Shown here: positions 7,406 to 14,267 of the stretch, piece after piece
Layout: every line of letters begins with the position of its first letter
Position numbering within the stretch: the stretch's first letter is position 1
Origin: Rhodospirillales bacterium
GTDB taxonomy: Bacteria > Pseudomonadota > Alphaproteobacteria > Rhodospirillales > WMHbin7
Assembly (NCBI GenBank): GCA_016215555.1
Contig: JACRJC010000001.1
Span: 1-32,352, forward strand
Reading direction: 5' to 3'
DNA length: 32,352 bases
Made by a program: the position numbers and the translations under genes
The notes under the pieces: model-generated
Database searches by the model: none
What the model saw: only the letters and a program-made list of their open reading frames with translations
What the model was told of the DNA's origin: nothing

Positions 7406-8461
7406 ATGCGTAAACTAACCCTTCTGGCCGTCGCGGCCGGAATTATGGCCCTGTACAGCGGTCCGGTCCTGGCCGCCGACGGGTTGATGAAACAGGCCCA
7501 GGATCTGTTCAAGCCGATCCCCGACAAGGCCCCCGAGACCAAGAACAATCCGGCCAATCCCGACAAGCTGGAATTGGGCAAGATGCTGTTTTTCGAACCG
7601 CGCATCTCGTCCAGCCACCTGATCAGTTGCAACACCTGCCACAATGTGGGCTGGGGCGGCATGGACGGGCTTGAGACCTCGATCGGTCATGGCTGGCAGA
7701 AGGGCCCCCGCAACGCCCCCACCGCCATCAACGCCGTCTTTAACATCGCCCAGTTCTGGGACGGGCGCGCCGAGGATCTGAAGGCCCAGGCCAAGGGCCC
7801 GGTGCAGGCGGGTGTCGAAATGAGCAACACCCCGGCCCAGGTCGAGGCCACGCTGAAAAGCATGCCCGAATATGTCGAGCGCTTCAAAAAGGCCTTCCCC
7901 AGCCAGGCCAACCCCGTCACTTTCGACAACATGGCCAACGCCATCGAAATCTTCGAAGCGACGCTGATCACGCCCAATTCGAAGTTCGACAAATATCTCA
8001 AGGGCGATGCCAAGGCCTTGAACGACGCCGAAGTCAAGGGCCTGGCACAGTTCATCGACAAGGGCTGCGCTTCTTGCCACAACGGTGTCAATGTCGGCGG
8101 CAGCGGCTATTATCCGTTCGGCGTCGTCGAGAAGCCGGGCGCCGATATCCTGCCTCCTGGCGACAAGGGCCGTTTCGCCGTCACCAAGACGGCGGACGAC
8201 AACTATGTCTTCCGCGCCGGCCCGTTGCGCAACATCGCCCGCACCGCTCCTTACTTCCATACCGGCAAGGTGTGGGATCTGAAGCAGGCGGTGGCGATCA
8301 TGGGCGATTCGCAGTTGGGCATCAAGCTCTCCAACGCCGAGGTCGAACAGATCACGGCCTTCCTGACCGCGCTGACCGGTGACCAGCCGAAGGTGACCTA
8401 TCCGGTCCTGCCGGCCAGCACGGCGGCCACGCCCAAGCCGACCGGCATGATCAGGAAGTAA
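7406..8461 (+). CDS. Di-haem cytochrome c peroxidase
   Basis: Periplasmic CcpA/MauG-family protein of 351 residues that would reduce hydrogen peroxide to water with electrons from small c-type cytochromes. A signal peptide (MRKLTLLAVAAGIMALYSGPVLAA) is followed by two haem c motifs: CNTCH in the N-terminal domain, where the peroxidatic haem sits in this family, and CASCH in the C-terminal domain. The conserved stretches FFEPRIS, NAPTAINAVFNIAQFWDGRA and LRNIARTAPYFHTGKVWDL are present, and a Met (AVAIMGDSQLG) is available as a distal ligand for the electron-transfer haem. The ATG at 7406 is chosen for the ribosome site GAGGAGGA and the signal peptide. The gene is alone on its transcript, with an FNR-type site upstream and a terminator downstream, which fits induction at low oxygen. 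Confidence 0.9.
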   Translation: MRKLTLLAVAAGIMALYSGPVLAADGLMKQAQDLFKPIPDKAPETKNNPANPDKLELGKMLFFEPRISSSHLISCNTCHNVGWGGMDGLETSIGHGWQKGPRNAPTAINAVFNIAQFWDGRAEDLKAQAKGPVQAGVEMSNTPAQVEATLKSMPEYVERFKKAFPSQANPVTFDNMANAIEIFEATLITPNSKFDKYLKGDAKALNDAEVKGLAQFIDKGCASCHNGVNVGGSGYYPFGVVEKPGADILPPGDKGRFAVTKTADDNYVFRAGPLRNIARTAPYFHTGKVWDLKQAVAIMGDSQLGIKLSNAEVEQITAFLTALTGDQPKVTYPVLPASTAATPKPTGMIRK

Positions 8462-8491
8462 GCTTCATCTTTCCAATGACCCCCGACTTGG

Positions 8492-8524
8492 CGGGAGGCC
8501 CCATGGGTCTCCCGTCTTTTGTTT
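8492..8524 (+). terminator. Rho-independent terminator of the peroxidase gene
   Basis: A 10-bp stem (CGGGAGGCCC pairing with GGGTCTCCCG, one G-T wobble) with a three-base loop, followed by TCTTTTGTTT. It begins 31 bases after the peroxidase stop. Confidence 0.85.
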
Positions 8525-8724
8525 CCGTTCTACAAGCCGGAACCGGGCAATAATATTCCCTATTAATCATGCTTCGGATTCCCGGCCCGGTCGGCCACGC
8601 CCTGGCTGGTCAAGGCCGGAAAAGTGTGCTAGGAAGCCCGAATTCTGCCGATCTTGGGGGGCGAAAGCTGCTTGGGGCGGGATGGTTCACCAAGGAAATC
8701 AACAAGCTAACTGAGGTTGAAGTC

Positions 8725-8961
8725 ATGAGCGATATCGCCGAGCGCGTCAAAAAGATCGTTGTCGAGCACCTGGGCGTTGAAGAAGCCAAGGTCACCGAGA
8801 GCGCCAGCTTCATCGACGATCTGGGCGCCGACAGCCTGGATACGGTCGAACTGGTCATGGCCTTCGAAGAGGAATTCGGCTGCGAAATCCCAGACGATGC
8901 CGCCGAAAAGATCCTGACCGTCAAGGATGCCATTGACTTCATCAAGGCGAACGCCAAGTAA
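8725..8961 (+). CDS. acpP: Acyl carrier protein
   Basis: Small acidic cytoplasmic protein of 78 residues that carries growing acyl chains on 4'-phosphopantetheine in type II fatty acid synthesis. The attachment serine is Ser37 in [10 protein letters not shown], the classic ACP signature, and the length is standard. The start at 8725 is set by the conserved N terminus [12 protein letters not shown] and the preceding ribosome site TGAGGTTGA. The open frame extends upstream to about 8569, but that part has no ACP similarity. fabF follows 37 bases downstream and mltG after that, the common acpP-fabF-mltG order. The stretch 8525-8724 upstream should hold the promoter, but no convincing -35/-10 pair stood out. 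Confidence 0.97.
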   Translation: MSDIAERVKKIVVEHLGVEEAKVTESASFIDDLGADSLDTVELVMAFEEEFGCEIPDDAAEKILTVKDAIDFIKANAK

Positions 8962-8998
8962 GGCGTGCTTTTCTAGTATCGGGCAGGAACAAATCGCC

Positions 8999-10258
8999 AT
9001 GCGACGTGTCGTCGTCACGGGAATGGGAATGGTGTCGCCGCTGGGTTGTGGCGTCGAGACCACTTGGGCCAAACTGATCGAAGCCAAGTCGGGCATCAAA
9101 TTCATCGACCGCTTCGACGTGTCGGACCTGGCGGCAAAAGTCGCCGGCCTCATCCCGATGGGCAAGGACGATCCCAACTTGTTCGACGCCGACAAGTTCG
9201 TGGCCCCCAAGGACCAGCGCAAGATGGATGATTTCATCATCTATGCGCTGGCGGCGGGCCAGATGGCGGTCGAGGATGCGGGCATTGCCGATCTGTCCGA
9301 GGAAGCCAAGCTGCAGACCGGCGTCATGGTGGGTTCGGGCATCGGCGGCCTGGCCACCATTCACGACACCGCGCTGGTGCTGAAGGAACAGGGGCCGCGC
9401 CGTATTTCGCCCTTCTTCATCCCCTCCAGCCTGATCAATCTGGCTTCCGGCCACCTATCGATCAAATACGGTTTCAAGGGCCCCAATCATTCCGCCGTCA
9501 CGGCCTGCGCCACCGGCGCCCACGCCATCGGCGATGCCATGCGCCTCATTCAGTTCGAGGATGCCGACGTCATGGTGGCGGGCGGCGCCGAGGCGGCGGT
9601 CTGCCGTCTGGGCATTGCCGGCTTCGCCGCTTCCCGGGCCCTGTGCACCAGTTTCAACGACCGTCCGACCGAGGCCTCGCGCCCCTGGAGCAAGGACCGC
9701 GACGGTTTCGTCATGGGCGAGGGTGCGGGCGTCGTCGTGCTGGAGGAACTCGAGCATGCCAAGAAGCGCGGCGCCAAGATCTATGCCGAAGTGGTGGGCT
9801 ATGGCCTGTCGGGCGACGCCCATCACATCACCGCCCCTTCGGAAGACGGCAACGGCGCCTTCCGCTGCATGACCGCCGCCATCAAGCGGGCGGGCATGAA
9901 TCCCGAAGACATCGACTATGTCAACGCCCACGGCACCTCGACCATGGCCGACACCATCGAGCTGGGCGCCGTCAAGCGGGCCTTCGGAGACGCAGTCCAC
10001 AAGATTTCCATGTCATCGACCAAATCGGCCATCGGCCATCTGCTGGGCGCCGCCGGGGCGGTGGAAGCCATCTTCTCGATCCTGTCGATCCGCGATCAGA
10101 TCGTGCCGCCGACGCTGAATCTGCGCGATCCCGACGAAGGCTGCGACATCGATCTGGTGCCTCTGGAAGCCAAGAAGCGCAAGGTGCGCGCCGCCCTTAG
10201 CAATTCCTTCGGCTTTGGCGGCACCAATGCCGCCCTGGTCCTTAAAGCCGCTCCCTGA
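8999..10258 (+). CDS. fabF: Beta-ketoacyl-ACP synthase II
   Basis: Condensing enzyme of fatty acid elongation that joins malonyl-ACP to acyl-ACP with loss of CO2. The 419-residue product has the full thiolase-fold signature: catalytic Cys170 in VTACATGAHA, His311 in VNAHGTSTMADTIE and His347 in TKSAIGHLLGAAGA. The C-terminal glycine-rich stretch SNSFGFGGTNAALV is intact. The start MRRVVVTGMGMVSPLG matches the family, and the longer upstream frame would overlap acpP out of frame. It lies between acpP and mltG, with only 7 bases to mltG. FabF rather than FabB is favoured by length and by the acpP linkage. Confidence 0.96.
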   Translation: MRRVVVTGMGMVSPLGCGVETTWAKLIEAKSGIKFIDRFDVSDLAAKVAGLIPMGKDDPNLFDADKFVAPKDQRKMDDFIIYALAAGQMAVEDAGIADLSEEAKLQTGVMVGSGIGGLATIHDTALVLKEQGPRRISPFFIPSSLINLASGHLSIKYGFKGPNHSAVTACATGAHAIGDAMRLIQFEDADVMVAGGAEAAVCRLGIAGFAASRALCTSFNDRPTEASRPWSKDRDGFVMGEGAGVVVLEELEHAKKRGAKIYAEVVGYGLSGDAHHITAPSEDGNGAFRCMTAAIKRAGMNPEDIDYVNAHGTSTMADTIELGAVKRAFGDAVHKISMSSTKSAIGHLLGAAGAVEAIFSILSIRDQIVPPTLNLRDPDEGCDIDLVPLEAKKRKVRAALSNSFGFGGTNAALVLKAAP

Positions 10259-10265
10259 TTTTGGG

Positions 10266-11249
10266 ATGAAGTTGCTCCTTCGCCTCGCCGCCGGCCTGCT
10301 TGGCTTGGCGGCGTTGTCGATTCTGGGGGGCTGGCTGTGGCTGGGGCATTATCTGGAAACGCCCGGCCCCCTGGCCCAGCCGGTAACCCTGGTCATTTCC
10401 AAGGGGGCGGGGTTATCCGCCATCTCCAAGCAATTGTCGGATGCTTTTGTCATCGCCCATCCGCTGGCCTTCCGTCTGGGAGCCATGCGGCTGTCCAAGA
10501 CCAAGGCTTTGCAGGCCGGCGAATATGCCTTTGCGCCCGCCATGTCGCCCCGCCAGGTGATGGAGAAGCTGGCCTCGGGCGAGGTGGTGATTCATCAATT
10601 CACGCTGGTCGAGGGGCGCACGGTGCGCCAGTTGCTGGACGAATTGCAGGCCGAGACGGCTTTGGAAGGCGAGGTGGCGGCTCCACCGGCCGAGGGCAGC
10701 CTGTTGCCCGAGACCTACAATTTCATTCTGGGCGAGACGCGGGCGCAACTGATTTTGCGCATGAAGAGGGCGATGGACGAGGCGCTGGCCGAGGCCTGGC
10801 GGATGCGCGCCGAGGGACTGACCTTGACCGATCCGCAGCAGCTCTTGATTCTCGCCAGCATCGTCGAGCGCGAAACCGGTGTCGCCGCCGAACGTCCGCA
10901 TGTCGCCGCCGTTTTTCACAACCGCCTGAAAAAGGGCATGCGCCTGCAATCCGATCCGACGGCGATTTACGACCTGTCGGGCGGCCTGGGGGTTCTGGAC
11001 CGTCCGCTTCTGAAGGCCGATCTGGAACGCGCCTCGCCCCACAACACCTATGTCATTCCCGGCCTGCCGCCCGGTCCCATCGCCAACCCAGGCCGGGCCA
11101 GCCTGATGGGCGCAGCGCGTCCCGCCGCCTCCGACGACCTCTATTTCGTCGCCGATGGCACGGGCGGTCATGCTTTCTCGGCCAGCCTGGAAGGCCATAA
11201 CCGCAACGTCGCCAACTGGCGGAAAATCGAGAAAGGGCAGGGGAAATAG
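10266..11249 (+). CDS. mltG: Endolytic murein transglycosylase MltG
   Basis: Inner-membrane lytic transglycosylase of 327 residues that cleaves nascent glycan strands and so terminates peptidoglycan chains. The N terminus is a single membrane anchor (residues 1-28) followed by a LysM-like region. The YceG catalytic domain carries LLPETYNF (147-153), ILASIVERETG with the likely catalytic Glu201, and VFHNRLKKGMRLQSDPTAIYDL. The ATG at 10266, seven bases after fabF, is preferred to the earlier in-frame start inside fabF because it begins directly with the membrane anchor. Its ribosome site is weak (TTTTGGG), which suggests translational coupling with fabF. Confidence 0.93.
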   Translation: MKLLLRLAAGLLGLAALSILGGWLWLGHYLETPGPLAQPVTLVISKGAGLSAISKQLSDAFVIAHPLAFRLGAMRLSKTKALQAGEYAFAPAMSPRQVMEKLASGEVVIHQFTLVEGRTVRQLLDELQAETALEGEVAAPPAEGSLLPETYNFILGETRAQLILRMKRAMDEALAEAWRMRAEGLTLTDPQQLLILASIVERETGVAAERPHVAAVFHNRLKKGMRLQSDPTAIYDLSGGLGVLDRPLLKADLERASPHNTYVIPGLPPGPIANPGRASLMGAARPAASDDLYFVADGTGGHAFSASLEGHNRNVANWRKIEKGQGK

Positions 11250-11357
11250 CCGCCCAAATTTTCCCCACAAGAAAAATATTTTCATAACACTTGCGCTGCA
11301 GGGCAGCCTGGGCTAGGGTCGATTTCAGGTTGGAACTCGTCCCCAAAGGCCTTGACC

Positions 11358-12266
11358 GTGTGTGGTATTGCAGGAATTCTTTATAAAAAACAAGATAGTG
11401 GTCCTTTGGGTCGCGATCTGGTGACCATGCTCGACGGTTGCCAGCACCGGGGTCCGGATTCGACCGGCTTTGCCCTTTACGGCGCCGGTGATGCCGAAAC
11501 CTATCGACTGCGCTTTTATGTGGGAACCGGGCCCCTGGCCGAGAAGTCGGTCCAGCGCATCGGCGACGTCCTGGCGCGCGAAGGGGCCCAACTGTTGAGC
11601 GGCGAGCGGGTGGGCGGCAGCTATGCCGCCAGCGTGCGCCATAAGGGTCCGGTGCAGAAATTCGCCTATGCGATGGAACATGCGGCCAAGCTCTTCTCGT
11701 TGGGTCATCGCCTTGAGATCGTGAAGGACGAGGGCACGGCGCATGAGGTCGATGAGCGCTATCATCTGGGCAAGGTCGAAGGGTCGCACGGGCTGGGCCA
11801 TGTCCGCCTGGCCACCGAATCGGCGGTCAAGCCCGAGGCCGCGCATCCCTTCTGGGCGACCGGATTTTCCGACATCGCCATCGTCCATAACGGCCAGATC
11901 ACCAATTACTGGAAATGGCGCCGCCGCCTGGAAAAGCTGGGCTTCGAATTTCGTACCGACAATGACAGCGAGCTGATCGCCGTATACCTGGCCAAGAAGC
12001 TCTCCGGCGGCGCCAGCCTGCGCCAAGCGCTTTCGGACAGTATCGAAGACATGGACGGCACTTTTTCCTTCCTGGTCTCGACCGAGACGGAAATCGGCTA
12101 TGCCAAGGATCGTCTGGCCGCCAAGCCGATGGTGATGGTGGAGACCGACGACCTGGTCGCCATCGCCTCCGAGGAAGTGTCGTTGAACCGGCTCTTTCCC
12201 GGTCAGGCCCTGTCCACCCGCGAACCCTTGCCCGGGACCATCGGCACATGGTCACGCTCGATCTAG
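11358..12266 (+). CDS. Class II glutamine amidotransferase (glutamate-synthase glutaminase subunit)
   Basis: Protein of 302 residues forming a complete class II (Ntn-type) glutaminase domain. It would hydrolyse glutamine and pass ammonia to a synthase partner. Landmarks are HRGPDSTGFALYG, GLGHVRLATES, HNGQITNYWKW and DNDSELIA. The start is reassigned to GTG at 11358, because this places Cys at position 2 (M-C-G-I), to be exposed by Met removal as the N-terminal nucleophile. AAAGG lies 8 bases upstream. The longer TTG frame (11352) would leave two residues before the cysteine. The 3' end overlaps the next gene by 19 bases, which implies tight coupling to the GXGXG-FMN protein. It resembles separately encoded glutaminase subunits such as MgsA/GlxB and archaeal-type glutamate synthases, so glutamate versus N-methylglutamate synthesis is not settled. 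Confidence 0.8.
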   Translation: MCGIAGILYKKQDSGPLGRDLVTMLDGCQHRGPDSTGFALYGAGDAETYRLRFYVGTGPLAEKSVQRIGDVLAREGAQLLSGERVGGSYAASVRHKGPVQKFAYAMEHAAKLFSLGHRLEIVKDEGTAHEVDERYHLGKVEGSHGLGHVRLATESAVKPEAAHPFWATGFSDIAIVHNGQITNYWKWRRRLEKLGFEFRTDNDSELIAVYLAKKLSGGASLRQALSDSIEDMDGTFSFLVSTETEIGYAKDRLAAKPMVMVETDDLVAIASEEVSLNRLFPGQALSTREPLPGTIGTWSRSI

Positions 12267-14161
12267 CCCACCTTAGCGTCCGCGAAGCCAACCGGCGCCT
12301 GCGCGAGCTGGGGGCGGCGGGCGACGACGTGGAAATCCTCAATCCCGACGCCAAGCACCATATCGGGGTCGGACTCGTTCATCCCATCACCGTCAAGGTG
12401 CGCGGCTCGGCGGGCTATTTCTGCGCCGGTCTGACCCATGGCGCCCGTTTCGAAATCGACAGCAATGTCGGCTGGGGCGTCGGCGACAACATCTATGACG
12501 GCACCGTCATCGTCGGCGGCAATGCGGGCGCGGTGGCCGGCGTCGCCATTCGGGGCGCCGAGGTCATCATCAAGGGCAATATGGGATCGCGGGCCGGCCA
12601 GGTGATGAAGGCGGGCACGCTGCTCTGCTGCGGCAATGCCAGCTTCATGGCCGGAACCATGATGTATGGCGGGCGCATCGTCATTCTGGGCCGTTCCGGC
12701 GAGCGTCTGGGCGAAGACATGACGGGCGGCGAAATCTTCGTCGCCGGGGGCATCGATTCACTTGGCACAGATGCCGTCGAAACCGACATTTCCAAGACCG
12801 AGACCGATTCCATCTTGGAGTTTCTCGAGCGCCACAAGATTCCCTTCCAGGGCCATTTCAGCAAGGTGGTGAATGCCGGCGCCAAGCTGCGCTATACGAC
12901 GCCCGAGCCGACGCTGCGCAATCAGCCGACGACTGTGGCGATGGCGGGCGGTTTCTGGAACGCCAAGACGCAAGAGGATATCGAGGTCAAGGCCGTCACC
13001 GGGCGCTATCGCGTGCGCGGCTACGGCACCAGCCGGGCCATTCCGCATTTCAACGACATCGCCTTCAGGCGTGACATCCTTCCCGACGAAGGCGCGGTCT
13101 CGAAAGTGAATCTGGCCATGGAGCTGGGCAGCCGCTCGGGCGCCAAGCCGTTGTCGCTTTCCATGCCTGTCCTGATCGCGCCGATGAGCTACGGCGCTTT
13201 GTCGCGCTCGACCAAACTGGCGCTGGGCATTGCATCTCGCTTGTCTCGCATCGCCGAGAATACCGGCGAGGGCGGCATGATCCAAGAAGAGCGCGACGAG
13301 GCCGGGCAGTTGATTTTCCAATGCCTGTCGGGCCGTCTGGGCTGGAATGTGCGCGACATGCAAAAGGCCGACGCCATCGAAATCTATATCTCGCAGGGCG
13401 CCAAGCCGGGTCTGGGCGGCCAATTGATGGCCAGCAAGGTGACGCCCGAACTGGCTTCCATCCGGGGCATTCCCCCGGGCATCGATCTGCGCTCGCCGTC
13501 GCGCCATCCCGACGTGCTGGGGGCCGATGATCTGGTCATCAAGATCGAGGAATTCCGCGAAGCCACCGGCTATGCCAAACCCATCTCCGTGAAATTGGGG
13601 GCGGGTCGGGTCAAGGACGACATCAAGATCGCCTTCAAGGATGGTTTCGACTTTGTCGAGCTGGACGGGTTGCAAGGCTCGACCGGCGCCGCCTCGGCCG
13701 AAGTGATCGAGCATGTCGGCATTCCCACCCTGGCCGCCATCGTCGAGGCCATCGATGCCTTGCGCGAGGTTGGCGCCAGGAAGAACGAGATGCCGATCGT
13801 GCTGATGGGCGGCATCAAGGACGGCGTCGATGCCGCCAAGGCCATCGCCTTGGGAGCCGGCGCCGTCGCCGTGGGCACGGCGGCCTTGATCGCCGGGGGC
13901 TGCATTTCCTGCATGCGCTGTCAGGCCGGATATTGTGTGACCGGCATCGCCACCCAGAATCCCGAACACGAGAAGCGCTTTCGCACCGATGTCGAGGCGC
14001 ACAATATCCACCGCTTCTTGGAATCGATGCGCTGGCAGTTGGCGGCCATCGTGCATGGGCTGGGCAAGACCGATGTCCATCAGCTTTGCCGCGACGATCT
14101 GGTGGCGCTGACCCCGGAAGCCGCCGCCATCACCGGCCTGCCCTATGAGGCGCGCTCATGA
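12248..14161 (+). CDS. GXGXG-FMN glutamate synthase fusion
   Basis: Protein of 637 residues joining two glutamate-synthase modules. Residues 1-215 form the GXGXG beta-helix (VGWGVGDNIYDGTVIVGGNAG, IIKGNMGSRAGQVMKAG). Residues 240-600 form the FMN-binding synthase barrel, with PISVKLGAGR, ELDGLQGSTGAAS and VLMGGIKDGVDAAKAIALGAGAVAVGTAAL. A cysteine cluster C552-x2-C555-x2-C558-x4-C563 followed by TGIATQNPE should bind an Fe-S centre. In ordinary GltB the order is glutaminase, central, FMN, GXGXG. Here the GXGXG part comes first and the central domain is absent. It corresponds to a fusion of MgsB/GlxC-like and MgsC/GlxD-like parts. With the glutaminase upstream and the flavoprotein downstream it could make glutamate from 2-oxoglutarate and glutamine. 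Confidence 0.78.
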   Translation: MVTLDLAHLSVREANRRLRELGAAGDDVEILNPDAKHHIGVGLVHPITVKVRGSAGYFCAGLTHGARFEIDSNVGWGVGDNIYDGTVIVGGNAGAVAGVAIRGAEVIIKGNMGSRAGQVMKAGTLLCCGNASFMAGTMMYGGRIVILGRSGERLGEDMTGGEIFVAGGIDSLGTDAVETDISKTETDSILEFLERHKIPFQGHFSKVVNAGAKLRYTTPEPTLRNQPTTVAMAGGFWNAKTQEDIEVKAVTGRYRVRGYGTSRAIPHFNDIAFRRDILPDEGAVSKVNLAMELGSRSGAKPLSLSMPVLIAPMSYGALSRSTKLALGIASRLSRIAENTGEGGMIQEERDEAGQLIFQCLSGRLGWNVRDMQKADAIEIYISQGAKPGLGGQLMASKVTPELASIRGIPPGIDLRSPSRHPDVLGADDLVIKIEEFREATGYAKPISVKLGAGRVKDDIKIAFKDGFDFVELDGLQGSTGAASAEVIEHVGIPTLAAIVEAIDALREVGARKNEMPIVLMGGIKDGVDAAKAIALGAGAVAVGTAALIAGGCISCMRCQAGYCVTGIATQNPEHEKRFRTDVEAHNIHRFLESMRWQLAAIVHGLGKTDVHQLCRDDLVALTPEAAAITGLPYEARS

Positions 14162-14163
14162 TT

Positions 14164-14204
14164 TCATCCTTCGAGACGCGCCTTCGGCGCTCCTCAGGAC
14201 GAGG
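14164..14204. repeat. REP-like palindrome, orientation A
   Basis: TCATCCTTCGAGACG on the left, TCCTCAGGACGAGG on the right and inner stem GCGCC-TTC-GGCGC. It begins only 2 bases after the stop of the GXGXG-FMN gene, inside what should be one operon. Confidence 0.85.
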
Positions 14205-14208
14205 TTCT

Positions 14209-14250
14209 CCTCATGGTGAGGAGCCTGCGCAGCAGGCGTCTCGAACCATG
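14209..14250. repeat. REP-like palindrome, orientation B
   Basis: CCTCATGGTGAGGAG on the left and GTCTCGAACCATG on the right, with inner stem GCCTGC-GCA-GCAGGC. This is a sequence subtype (CATGG/CCATG in place of CATCC/GGATG). It is inverted relative to its neighbour and ends 17 bases before the next start codon. Confidence 0.85.
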
Positions 14251-14267
14251 TTGCGAAGGGGTTCTAG

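Noticed and set aside
12758..14080. Minus-strand open frame of 440 codons opposite the GXGXG-FMN gene
   Set aside because: Composition-driven antisense frame, with no ribosome site or motif.
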